This document shows positions 1 to 5,464 of a stretch of 8,586 bases of DNA, piece by piece; within the stretch, counting starts at the first letter, position 1; each line of letters starts with the position of its first letter. The position numbers and the translations under genes were made by a program. This DNA comes from Planctomycetaceae bacterium. GTDB taxonomy: Bacteria > Planctomycetota > Planctomycetia > Pirellulales > UBA1268. Location: assembly GCA_947453125.1 (NCBI GenBank), contig CANGGC010000065.1:1-8586 (forward strand). The letters run 5' to 3'. Under the pieces are notes generated by a model, which saw only the letters and a program-made list of their open reading frames with translations, was not told the origin of the DNA and did not search any database.

Positions 1-1031
1 GACTGGACGGCGGCCGTCGAAGTCAACGAAACCCCGGTGTTGTCCTTGGCGATGCCGCTCTCGCTCCCTCCGCCCGTGCCGTTGAGCGTGATCGCCCCCT
101 CGTTCCCCGCCCCGGTGGCAGTGGCCGTGGTGACGCGTCCCTGGAGGAGAATCCCATTGGCGCCCGTGCTGCCGGTCCCGCCGATGCCGGTGAGCGACGC
201 CGTACCGCCGCCCGACGAACCGACCGTCGAACCCTTGTCGATGACAATCCCCTGATTCGACGGGCCGGTTGAGGCCCCGCCATGACCGGTGATCGAGAGC
301 GTGCCCTGCTTGGTGCCGTTGCTGCCGGCCATGACGGAGGAATTACCGATCACGGCCACGCCACGCTGACTGCCCCCAGCGAAGTCACCGCCGCGGCCGG
401 AGAGAATGATCGAGCCGCCGGAGGAGGTGATCGACGAGCCATTGATGATCACGCCGCTGAACGTCCCCGGCACCTGACCGGCGTCGGCTTTGAGCGTGAT
501 GTCACCGGTCTGCGAGGAAAGCGTCGTCGCCTCGACGTTGATATTGGACGACGTGGCGGTGAACGACCACGCCGCGTCGAAGGCCGTCGCGCCGGACACC
601 TTCACCAGCGGCACCCACGCCCCGGTCGATCGCGTCAACGAGACATCGAAATGGTTGACGTAGGTGCCAGTGCTGGCGATGAAGTTGACGGCGGTGTTGT
701 TGACCGAGTTGGTGATCGAGACCCGATCGATGTCGAGGGCGGAGGTGACAGTGAGGGTGACGAGGCCGTTGCCGGAGAGGCCGGTGGTGTCGGTCCCCTT
801 GAAGGTGTCGGAGGAGGGGGCCGTGAAGACGTAATTCCCGCTCCCAGAGCTCGCGACGCGCATCTCCCCCTCGGCGTCGAGGGTGATTGACAGCTTCTTC
901 ATCGGCCCGTCGTAGCTGAAGGCCGCGAGGATCCGGCGCTCTTCGAGAGCCTCGAGGGCGAGCCGGAGATTGCGGTTGGGGGCGCGGCGCTGGCGGTCGG
1001 ATCGCGACGGGCGACGGGCGGACGGAGTCAT
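1..1031 (-). CDS. Partial secreted Gly/Ser/Thr-rich repeat protein with planctomycete LEERR-type N-terminus
   Basis: The N-terminal 343 residues are visible; the gene continues past position 1. Residues 1-25 are strongly basic, and residues 26-37 read LEALEERRILAA, the LE(E/P)RxxLA-type motif found near the start of many large exported planctomycete proteins. Its exact sorting role is not settled. From about residue 195 the chain consists of imperfect units of 30-42 residues, each built around a beta strand, a G-x-GG turn and a second strand (for example ILSGRGG, SITGHGG, SLTGIGG, TLNGTGG). This looks like a haemagglutinin or autotransporter-type beta-helix. Asn, Ser, Thr and Gly are abundant and there is no Cys in the visible part, which suits a surface protein. 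The start at 1031 is chosen because an AGGG lies upstream and the motif then falls at its usual depth. The C-terminus, and so the anchoring mode, is unseen. Family call is moderately sure; function is unknown. Confidence 0.8.
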   Translation of the reverse strand, partial: MTPSARRPSRSDRQRRAPNRNLRLALEALEERRILAAFSYDGPMKKLSITLDAEGEMRVASSGSGNYVFTAPSSDTFKGTDTTGLSGNGLVTLTVTSALDIDRVSITNSVNNTAVNFIASTGTYVNHFDVSLTRSTGAWVPLVKVSGATAFDAAWSFTATSSNINVEATTLSSQTGDITLKADAGQVPGTFSGVIINGSSITSSGGSIILSGRGGDFAGGSQRGVAVIGNSSVMAGSNGTKQGTLSITGHGGASTGPSNQGIVIDKGSTVGSSGGGTASLTGIGGTGSTGANGILLQGRVTTATATGAGNEGAITLNGTGGGSESGIAKDNTGVSLTSTAAVQ

Positions 1032-1068
1032 GGCGGGATTCCCTGGAGCCTGCGGGGACAGAGGATCG

Positions 1069-1077
1069 GTTATCGCA
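1069..1077 (-). promoter_or_regulatory. Candidate extended -10 promoter of the repeat-protein gene
   Basis: On the minus strand this reads TGC-GATAAC, directly after a run of six T. It has the TGN plus A-T-A-A core of an extended -10 element. It would place transcription start about 30 bases before the ATG at 1031. I see no good -35 box. This is inference from sequence only. Confidence 0.28.
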
Positions 1078-1152
1078 AAAAACCCCCGCCGGCGAAGCCC
1101 CAATTGGCGGCCATCCCGGCCCCGTAAATCTCTGGGAAAAGACCCCTTTCCA

Positions 1153-1181
1153 CCCCCGCTGGACGCGGACAGGAGCGGGGG
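1153..1181. repeat. Perfect 8-bp inverted repeat in the divergent intergenic region
   Basis: CCCCCGCT (1153-1160) and AGCGGGGG (1174-1181) are exact reverse complements separated by 13 bases. They sit between two divergently transcribed genes, 10 bp from a TGG-CATACT motif at 1191-1199. The site could be an operator or a hairpin in an upstream leader. It is not followed by a U-tract in the plus direction. Confidence 0.5.
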
Positions 1182-1212
1182 CGAGCGCCCTGGCATACTC
1201 CTCCGCCCCCAG

Positions 1213-1221
1213 TGGTACGAT
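1213..1221 (+). promoter_or_regulatory. Candidate extended -10 (TGG-TACGAT) at the start of the DUF2252 gene
   Basis: TGG-TACGAT matches the extended -10 pattern and ends at 1221, overlapping the most upstream in-frame ATG (1220). Transcription would then begin around 1228-1229, exactly at the second in-frame ATG (1229), which would give a leaderless mRNA. A second similar motif, TGG-CATACT, lies at 1191-1199 and could give a short leader instead. No -35 box is evident for either. Confidence 0.33.
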
Positions 1222-2632
1222 GCTCTCCATGCATGACACCCCGCCAGCCGCTCCCCGCCGTCTCACTCTCGACGACCGGATGGAGCTTGGCCGGCAGCAG
1301 GCGCGGGATCTGCCGCTGGCGCACCTTGGCGACCCGCCGGCCCGGGATCGCCGGCCAGACATCGTGGAAATGCTCCGAAGTGAGGGGAGTGACCGGATTC
1401 CCGAGCTTCTCCCGCTGCGCCACGCCCGCATGGCCACCTGTCCGCTCGCCACCCTGCGCGGCTCCGCCGGCTCGATGGCGGCCACGCTCGGGGGCCGGGC
1501 GAGCACGAACCTCATCGTGCAGCTCTGTGGCGACGCCCACCTGTCGAACTTCGGCATCTACGCCTCGCCGGAACGGGATCTCGTCTTCGACGTCAACGAT
1601 TTCGACGAGACGCACCCCGGTCCGTTCGAGTGGGACGTGCTGCGGCTGGCGACGTCGTTCGTGACCTGCCTCCACGCCCGGGAAGAGCCTGGCAAAGCCG
1701 CCGCTCTGGCCCGCCGGGTGGCCACGACCTACCGGAATTCGATCCGGAATCTCTCCGAGAAGCCGACGGTGGGGGCACTCTACGAGCGGATGACGGCCGC
1801 CGACATCGAGAACATGGCGGATGAATCCGATTCCACCGCCCCGGCCAAGGATGCGGCGGCCGTGTTCGAGAAGGCCAGACGCCGCACGCAGGAGCGAGCG
1901 ATCGCCAGGCTCACCGAGCAGGTCGACGGCCAGCGCCGCTTCAAGTCGAAGCCCCCCGTGCTCGTCCGCTGCGACGACGAGGCCCGACGGGCGAGCCTCG
2001 CCGCCGGCTATGCGGCCTACATCGAAACGTTGCCGCCCGAGCACCAGGTCATCGCCCGCCGCTATGCGTGGATCGACTTCGCGACGCGCGTCGGCGGGGT
2101 GGGGAGCATCGGCACCCGCTGCTTCGTGATCCTCCTCGAAGGCCGCGACGCCGACGACCAGATCATCCTCCAGACGAAGGAGGCGACGCCGTCAGTGCTC
2201 GCCCCCCACGTGAAGACGACGGGCGACTTCCCCAGGATCGCCCACGAGGGGCAGCGGATCGTCCGCGGCCAAAAGCTCATGCAGGCGGTCTCCGACCTCT
2301 TCCTCGGCTGGGTCGATGGCGTCTCCGACCCAAACCGGCACTTCTACGGGCGGCAGTTGCACGACATGAAGGGGGCCTTCGACGTCGAGTCGGCCAAGTT
2401 TGCCACGCTCGAACTCTACGCCGATCTCTGTGCCCGCACGCTGGCCCAGGCCCATGCCCGCAGCGGTGACACGGTGGCCATCGCCGCCTATCTCGGCGAG
2501 GGAAAGGCGTTTGCCGACGCGGTGGAGGTGTTCTCGGTCGCCGAGTCCCACTTCGTGGCCAGCGACCACAAGCGACTCACCGAGGCGATCGCGGCAGGCG
2601 ACTTGCCTGCCGCTGACATCGAGGATGCCTGA
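1220..2632 (+). CDS. DUF2252 family protein (protein-kinase-like/phosphotransferase fold)
   Basis: The 470-residue product fits the DUF2252 family. Residues 104-112 read GDAHLSNFG, equivalent to the HGDxxxxN catalytic loop of aminoglycoside/choline phosphotransferases. Residues 127-130 read DFDE, equivalent to the metal-binding DFD of the same fold. Farther on, FYGRQLHDMKG (starting near residue 374) matches the family's conserved C-terminal FYxRQLxDxKG block. The protein is full length for the family and has no signal peptide or membrane segment, so it is probably cytoplasmic. Its substrate is unknown, and kinase activity is inferred only from the motifs. Two starts are possible, ATG 1220 and ATG 1229; neither has a Shine-Dalgarno sequence, and 1220 lies inside a candidate -10 box, so 1229 (467 residues) may be the real one. 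It is divergent from the surface repeat protein and stands alone. The family call is firm. Confidence 0.93.
   Translation: MLSMHDTPPAAPRRLTLDDRMELGRQQARDLPLAHLGDPPARDRRPDIVEMLRSEGSDRIPELLPLRHARMATCPLATLRGSAGSMAATLGGRASTNLIVQLCGDAHLSNFGIYASPERDLVFDVNDFDETHPGPFEWDVLRLATSFVTCLHAREEPGKAAALARRVATTYRNSIRNLSEKPTVGALYERMTAADIENMADESDSTAPAKDAAAVFEKARRRTQERAIARLTEQVDGQRRFKSKPPVLVRCDDEARRASLAAGYAAYIETLPPEHQVIARRYAWIDFATRVGGVGSIGTRCFVILLEGRDADDQIILQTKEATPSVLAPHVKTTGDFPRIAHEGQRIVRGQKLMQAVSDLFLGWVDGVSDPNRHFYGRQLHDMKGAFDVESAKFATLELYADLCARTLAQAHARSGDTVAIAAYLGEGKAFADAVEVFSVAESHFVASDHKRLTEAIAAGDLPAADIEDA
2591..2613 (+). terminator. Strong 9-bp hairpin at the 3' end of the DUF2252 coding region
   Basis: GCGGCAGGC (2591-2599) and GCCTGCCGC (2605-2613) form a perfect 9-bp GC-rich stem with loop GACTT, ending 19 bases before the end of the stop codon. 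No U-tract follows. It may protect the mRNA 3' end or act in a termination process that does not need a U-tract. The stem itself is certain; the role is not. Confidence 0.35.
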
Positions 2633-2751
2633 GGGCTGAATCGCCGGCCACGACGCCGCCGGAGACGGTCGTCCAGCGCGACACTGCCCGCCACCTCACC
2701 CGCGCACGAATCCCCACGGAAAGGAAAAAGCGGAGAGCGGCAAAACGGTTG

Positions 2752-2937
2752 TCAGACCCCGGCGGCCGGGGGCACGACCGGCGGTTTGTTCGCCTGACGG
2801 AGGAGGCGATCGTGGCTGGTCTGCATGCACTGGGGGTGCGTGCCGCTGCGGGAGTAGGTCGCCATGCCGCAGACCGGGCACCTGGGCCGCGGCGCTGCAC
2901 CGGCAGCCACGGGAGGGATGGGCTTCTTGTGAGACAT
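2752..2937 (-). CDS. Small putative zinc-binding protein (CPVCG ... HPQC)
   Basis: This gene encodes 61 residues, MSHKKPIPP to PPAAGV. The core is C20-P-V-C23-G followed by H34-P-Q-C37, a CxxC-x10-HxxC arrangement that could hold one zinc ion in a knuckle or ribbon-like fold. Pro/Ala-rich, probably flexible, arms flank it. The start at 2937 is preferred over an open extension to 3039, because GAGAGGG lies 5 bases upstream and the extension would run through the strong hairpin at 2993-3037. The gene lies downstream of the RRM gene on the same strand, 120 bp away. Short CPxCG proteins of this kind are often annotated as hypothetical in planctomycetes. I cannot assign a function; nucleic-acid or protein binding is a guess. 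Confidence 0.72.
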   Translation of the reverse strand: MSHKKPIPPVAAGAAPRPRCPVCGMATYSRSGTHPQCMQTSHDRLLRQANKPPVVPPAAGV

Positions 2938-2942
2938 GGGAG

Positions 2943-2949
2943 CCCTCTC
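2943..2949 (-). promoter_or_regulatory. Ribosome-binding site fixing the start of the small zinc protein
   Basis: On the minus strand the sequence GAGAGGG lies five bases upstream of the ATG at 2937. No comparable site precedes the longer in-frame start at 3039. Confidence 0.6.
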
Positions 2950-2992
2950 AAAGTGGTGCGGAATGGATGGTTGCAGGGTGAAACGACGATGG

Positions 2993-3037
2993 GAGCGTCG
3001 GGGGGAACGGTCCGTAGACCGTCCCCCACCGACGCTC
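2993..3037 (-). terminator. Long hairpin between the RRM gene and the small zinc protein gene
   Basis: Two nested stems form one element. The outer pair is GAGCGTCG (2993-3000) with CGACGCTC (3030-3037), 8 bp. The inner pair is GGGGGAACGGTC (3001-3012) with GACCGTCCCCC (3017-3027), 11 bp with one bulged A and a 4-base loop. It begins about 20 bases after the RRM stop codon and ends 55 bases before the next minus-strand start. No U-tract follows on either strand, so it may be an unconventional terminator, an RNA-stability element or an attenuator between the two genes. Confidence 0.5.
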
Positions 3038-3057
3038 ACCGTTGATCAGAGCCTGGA

Positions 3058-3345
3058 TTAACGACGGCCGCCGCCGCCGAACCCACCCGGACGCTCTTCG
3101 CGCGGCCGCGCTTCGTTGACGACGAGACGACGCCCGTCGACATCGCGGTCGTGGAGCGCCTGGATCGCGGCCTGAGCGGCCTGATCATCAGCCATTTCCA
3201 CGAAGCCGAAGCCCTTGCTCCCGCCGGTCTCACGATCCATCACCACCTGGGCCGAGCGGACGGTGCCGAATTCGGTGAACAAACCTTCCAGGGATGAGTT
3301 GGTGACCTTGTAATTCAGATTGCCAACGTACAGTTTCTTTGCCAT
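3058..3345 (-). CDS. RRM-domain RNA-binding protein (glycine-rich, cyanobacterial Rbp-like)
   Basis: The 95-residue product is a single RNA recognition motif with a short tail. RNP2 is LYVGNL at residues 5-10. RNP1 is KGFGFVEM at 44-51, carrying the two exposed Phe residues that stack on RNA; the last position is Met rather than the usual Phe/Tyr. The tail from about residue 80 is Arg/Gly-rich (PGGFGGGGRR), as in cyanobacterial and plant glycine-rich RNA-binding proteins, many of which respond to cold. It should bind single-stranded RNA in the cytoplasm; its target is unknown. The ATG at 3345 is chosen over 3417 because MAKKLYVGN is the usual family beginning and the longer form would translate a leader hairpin. 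There is no clear Shine-Dalgarno sequence. The leader is long and structured, which suggests post-transcriptional control. Confidence 0.95.
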   Translation of the reverse strand: MAKKLYVGNLNYKVTNSSLEGLFTEFGTVRSAQVVMDRETGGSKGFGFVEMADDQAAQAAIQALHDRDVDGRRLVVNEARPREERPGGFGGGGRR

Positions 3346-3374
3346 GTCGCGTTTCGTTCTCGAGGATCGTCCCA

Positions 3375-3400
3375 GCAGCCCGAAGAAGGTTTCGGGCTGC
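3375..3400 (-). promoter_or_regulatory. Perfect 10-bp stem-loop in the leader of the RRM gene
   Basis: GCAGCCCGAA (3375-3384) and TTCGGGCTGC (3391-3400) pair exactly around a 6-base loop, which on the transcript reads ACCUUC. It ends 29 bases before the RRM start codon and no U-tract follows. Its position suggests control of translation or mRNA stability, possibly including autoregulation by the RRM protein. The structure is seen directly; the role is inferred. Confidence 0.6.
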
Positions 3401-3567
3401 GATAAGCCAATGGCCAACGTGGTGGCCCACCAAGCCGGGATGACGAGAACTCAAGGCACCGGGCCGACCGATTGAGTCGCGGGCCAGAGAGCTTTTGAAG
3501 GCGATTCAGGCAAGCAAATCGGTGCGACGCGGCCCCCAAAAGGGGAACTGCATTCCAGATCCTGCTG

Positions 3568-3573
3568 ATCATA
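3568..3573 (-). promoter_or_regulatory. Candidate -10 box (TATGAT) for the RRM gene
   Basis: TATGAT on the minus strand matches five of six consensus -10 bases. A perfect TTGACA (minus, 3619-3614) lies about 40 bases farther upstream, too far to be its -35 partner, so they may belong to two start sites or one may be chance. It implies a leader of roughly 215 bases. Confidence 0.3.
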
Positions 3574-3736
3574 CACGGAAACCGCCCCGGCCGCCTTCTT
3601 TCGGCAAAACTTTTGTCAATCCGTCGCCGGCTTGACGATCCGCTGACGACCTGAGGAAGCTGCCGTGGCGTGGAAGAGCTGTTGCCCCCCACGCACGCCT
3701 CAACCGCCCCCCGCCGGCGGACCGCCCCACGGGATC

Positions 3737-3745
3737 TGCTACGCT
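3737..3745 (+). promoter_or_regulatory. Candidate extended -10 (TGC-TACGCT) for the FMN reductase operon
   Basis: TGC-TACGCT has the TGN-TANNNT form also seen before two other plus-strand genes in the window. Transcription would start near 3752, giving a leader of about 58 bases before the GTG start. No -35 box is evident. Confidence 0.33.
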
Positions 3746-3798
3746 CCGGCCCTCGGGGCCTCCGCCACATTCCGCTCGCATTCATTTCCCCGCCCCGC

Positions 3799-3804
3799 GA
3801 GGAG
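3799..3804 (+). promoter_or_regulatory. Ribosome-binding site supporting a GTG start
   Basis: GAGGAG stands five bases before the GTG at 3810. It decides this start, since the following in-frame ATG would remove the N-terminal beta strand and FMN-binding loop. Confidence 0.75.
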
Positions 3805-3809
3805 CCACC

Positions 3810-4418
3810 GTGCAGATCGCCATCATCGTCGGCAGTCACCGCAAAGAGAGCCAGTCCAGCCGGGTTGGGGCGTACATCGCCAGCGACCTGGCCCGCGTCG
3901 ATCCTTCCGTGACCGTCGACACGATCGATCTGGCAGGCAATCCGCTCCCCCTCTGGGACGAGAGCGTCTGGCAAGGGGACAGCGAGCTTTCCGCGCTCTG
4001 GAAGCCCTACCGGGACCGGATGCGCCAGGCCGACGGATTTGTGATCATCGCGCCGGAATGGGCGGGAATGGTGCCCCCGGGCCTCAAGAACCTGCTCTTG
4101 TTCGCGGGCCCGAAGGAAGTCGGCCACAAGCCGGCAATGATCGTGGCCGTGTCGGCGTCGCGGGGGGGGAGCTATCCGGTCAACGAGCTCCGCACCAGCG
4201 GCTACAAGAACAGCCGCTTGGTCTACATCCCGGAGCACGTCCTCATTCACGACGTCAACGACATGCTCTTGGGCACGACGCCGGCGAGTGATCGCGACGC
4301 TTGGCTCCACCGGCGGATCGAGTTTGCCGATCGGATCCTGCTTGAATATGCCAAAGCCCTCGCCCCGATTCGTACAAGCGGCCTGACCGAGCACGCCGAC
4401 TTTCCCTACGGCATGTGA
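3810..4418 (+). CDS. NADPH-dependent FMN reductase family flavoprotein
   Basis: The 202-residue product has the flavodoxin-like fold of the NADPH-dependent FMN reductase family. It opens with a hydrophobic strand, MQIAIIVGS, then SHRKESQSSRV (residues 9-19), the loop that cradles the FMN phosphate. Residues 81-94 read APEWAGMVPPGLKN, the equivalent of the family's PEYNGSxPGxLKN motif near the isoalloxazine ring, with Trp replacing the usual Tyr. A third conserved-looking region, SASRGGSYPVNELR, is at 115-128. Members move electrons from NAD(P)H to FMN, quinones or other acceptors in the cytoplasm; the substrate here cannot be told. The length is typical. It starts with GTG behind a good GAGGAG site. 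The CPXCG gene follows after 45 bp on the same strand, so the two are probably co-transcribed. Confidence 0.92.
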   Translation: MQIAIIVGSHRKESQSSRVGAYIASDLARVDPSVTVDTIDLAGNPLPLWDESVWQGDSELSALWKPYRDRMRQADGFVIIAPEWAGMVPPGLKNLLLFAGPKEVGHKPAMIVAVSASRGGSYPVNELRTSGYKNSRLVYIPEHVLIHDVNDMLLGTTPASDRDAWLHRRIEFADRILLEYAKALAPIRTSGLTEHADFPYGM

Positions 4419-4463
4419 GCCCTCGCCCGAGCCCAGGCACGGCCATTCACCGGGAGCAAGGTC

Positions 4464-4700
4464 ATGAGCAAGTCGCGACGCAAAAAGAGTCGCCGCCGGC
4501 GGAAATCGCCGGCCCGGATCGACGCCGAGGCGACGTATGTCTGCGATTCCTGCGGCGAGGAAATCGTGGTGCCGGTCGACATCTCAGCCGGAGCCCACCA
4601 GGCCTACGTCGAGGACTGCCCGGTCTGCTGCCACCCGATGACGTTGCAAATCGAGATCGACCCTGACGGCGAAGCCCGGGTCGAGGGGGAGCACGAGTAG
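4464..4700 (+). CDS. CPXCG-motif cysteine-rich small protein
   Basis: The 78-residue product matches the CPXCG cysteine-rich family. The core runs from YVCDSCGEEI through VDISAGAHQAYVEDC to CPVCCHPM and then an acidic strand, TLQIEIDPDGEARVEGE. Four or five Cys (27, 30, 52, 55, 56) form two knuckles that should bind one zinc. The first knuckle is CDSCG rather than the family's CPxCG, while the VDxSAG and YVEDCxVCCxP signatures are intact. The first 18 residues are very basic (about ten Arg/Lys), an extension that could contact nucleic acid or the ribosome. GGGAG lies 7 bases before the ATG. It follows the flavoprotein gene after 45 bp, suggesting an operon. The molecular function of the family is not established to my knowledge. 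Confidence 0.9.
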   Translation: MSKSRRKKSRRRRKSPARIDAEATYVCDSCGEEIVVPVDISAGAHQAYVEDCPVCCHPMTLQIEIDPDGEARVEGEHE

Positions 4701-5073
4701 GCCGGGCGCGAACAATCGTGGAAAACTGCGGAAGCCCACCTGCCAAGCGTGGCCGTCCGCTCGTCGAGGCTCAACTCCATTCACCGGTACGCCGGTGTCC
4801 GAGAATGACGGCATGAGGACCGCGGAGGCCAAAACTGCATCCGACGGGATACCACCGACACCGGAGTGGTTGACGAGGCGAACTGGGGAGGCCGCTCGTT
4901 GCAGCAATGCAAGGAAGGATTCGAGAGAAGCCGTTGGCGGGGCGCGTGACGATCTCTACAAGCAGGTGAACGTGGCATCGGTCGCGTCGGGTCGTGGCAC
5001 GGGCTGACGTTCGTTCCAAGGTTCGTGCGACGGTGCTTCGGTGTTCCCTCCTCAGAGCCTGATGGAGCCCATC
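4701..5073. other. Intergenic stretch with no supported gene
   Basis: I see no convincing gene here. Open frames at 4795-5007 (+) and 4771-5151 (-) have no recognisable domain; the plus one uses many codons rare in its neighbours (ATA, AGA, AGG, ACA, GCA). A short stem, CACCGG (4782-4787) with CCGGTG (4792-4797) around TACG, lies 82 bases after the CPXCG stop, but without a U-tract. The stretch may hold a decayed gene or a long leader of the 5074 ORF. Confidence 0.5.
5064..5067 (+). promoter_or_regulatory. Ribosome-binding site of the small ORF at 5074
   Basis: GGAG lies six bases before the ATG at 5074. It is the main reason for choosing this start over the in-frame GTG at 5041 and ATG at 5062. 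Confidence 0.45.
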
Positions 5074-5298
5074 ATGAAATCGCAACTGGAAGTCACGGAC
5101 GATGTCGTTGGATCGAGCGTCACCGCGACCGTCGTCGACATGGTGCGTCATGCCGTGTTCGCTGGAGCGGTCGCCCTACCGATGGCGATCCTCGGTGTTG
5201 TGGACGGCGTCGAAAATGAATCGGACTTCGCGTCCGCCGGCGAGATGTGGCTCGACGTGCAGAATCGGATGCACGTTGCGGCCAGTCGAGACGTCTGA
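5074..5298 (+). CDS. Small hypothetical protein with one hydrophobic segment
   Basis: This ORF encodes 74 residues, MKSQLEVTDD to VAASRDV. I do not recognise a family. Residues 27-43 (AVFAGAVALPMAILGVV) are hydrophobic enough for a membrane segment or a buried helix, and the ends are polar and mostly acidic. Support for it being real comes from a GGAG at good spacing before the ATG and from codon use with frequent G/C at third positions (GTC, GAC, GCG, CTC), unlike the frames just upstream. It stands alone on the plus strand, and an intrinsic terminator lies 136 bp downstream. It could be a real small protein, a remnant, or a chance frame in a GC-rich region. Confidence 0.48.
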   Translation: MKSQLEVTDDVVGSSVTATVVDMVRHAVFAGAVALPMAILGVVDGVENESDFASAGEMWLDVQNRMHVAASRDV

Positions 5299-5433
5299 AT
5301 CCCGGCCGTGCTGTCTGGGTGGCTGCTCCCATTGGATCACCGCCCAAAGCCACGGTCAGGCGGCCGTGGCCCCCTGTCCACCGCAGCGACCCGACGATCA
5401 CGGACGACCGCCGACTGCGGCATGACACACTCG
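5299..5433 (+). other. Structured stretch between the small ORF and the terminator (possible 3'UTR or sRNA)
   Basis: No gene is seen. GCCACGG (5349-5355) pairs exactly with CCGTGGC (5364-5370) around an 8-base loop, and CCGCAG near 5380 can pair with CTGCGG near 5415. Together with the terminator that follows, this gives three consecutive hairpins on the plus strand. It may be the 3'UTR of the 5074 ORF or a small RNA; no independent promoter is clear. Confidence 0.3.
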
Positions 5434-5464
5434 CCCCCGGGGAACCTCACCCCGGGGGTTTTTT
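5434..5464 (+). terminator. Rho-independent terminator
   Basis: CCCCCGGGG (5434-5442) and CCCCGGGGG (5450-5458) form a perfect 9-bp GC stem with loop AACCTCA, followed at once by six T (5459-5464). This is a textbook intrinsic terminator in the plus direction. The nearest upstream gene on that strand is the small ORF ending at 5298. Confidence 0.93.

Larger units (their letters stand above)
3346..3809. other. Divergent intergenic region between RRM and FMN reductase genes
   Basis: This 464-bp stretch carries no supported gene. Besides the 3375-3400 stem it holds several inverted repeats: TGGTGGCCCACCA (3420-3432, 6-bp arms around one base), ACCGATT (3467-3473) with AATCGGT (3517-3523), and CCCCAAAAGGGG (3534-3545). 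Candidate promoters face both ways, TATGAT (minus, 3573-3568) for the RRM gene and TGC-TACGCT (plus, 3737-3745) for the reductase. The RRM leader would be about 215 bases long if that start is right. Confidence 0.55.

Noticed and set aside
282..890. Plus-strand open frame of 202 codons opposite the repeat protein
   Set aside because: Gly/Asp/Arg-rich shadow of the repeat coding sequence with no family resemblance.
1..1031. Possible CRISPR or tandem DNA repeats in the Gly-rich region
   Set aside because: The repeats are at protein level and imperfect; no repeated DNA unit with regular spacers is seen.
502..1557. Minus-strand open frame of 351 codons across the repeat-protein start and DUF2252
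   Set aside because: It is a different frame from the repeat protein and antisense to DUF2252; the translation is Arg/Pro-rich with no domain. High GC keeps shadow frames open.
1070..2044. Minus-strand open frame of 324 codons antisense to DUF2252
   Set aside because: It lies opposite a gene with clear conserved motifs, has no recognisable domain, and has the His/Arg-rich composition of an antisense frame.
2938..3039. N-terminal extension of the small zinc protein
   Set aside because: It would translate through a long hairpin, has no ribosome-binding site, and the shorter form has a good one.
3614..3619. Perfect TTGACA on the minus strand as -35 box for the RRM gene
   Set aside because: No -10-like hexamer lies 16-18 bases downstream; the TATGAT is about 40 bases away, so they cannot form one promoter.
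3315..4394. Minus-strand open frame of 359 codons antisense to the FMN reductase
   Set aside because: It also overlaps the RRM gene in another frame and has no domain; both overlapped genes are well supported.
4771..5151. Open frames in 4771-5151 (minus) and 4795-5007 (plus)
   Set aside because: No domain, no convincing ribosome-binding site, and codon use unlike neighbouring genes; kept only as a possible gene remnant.
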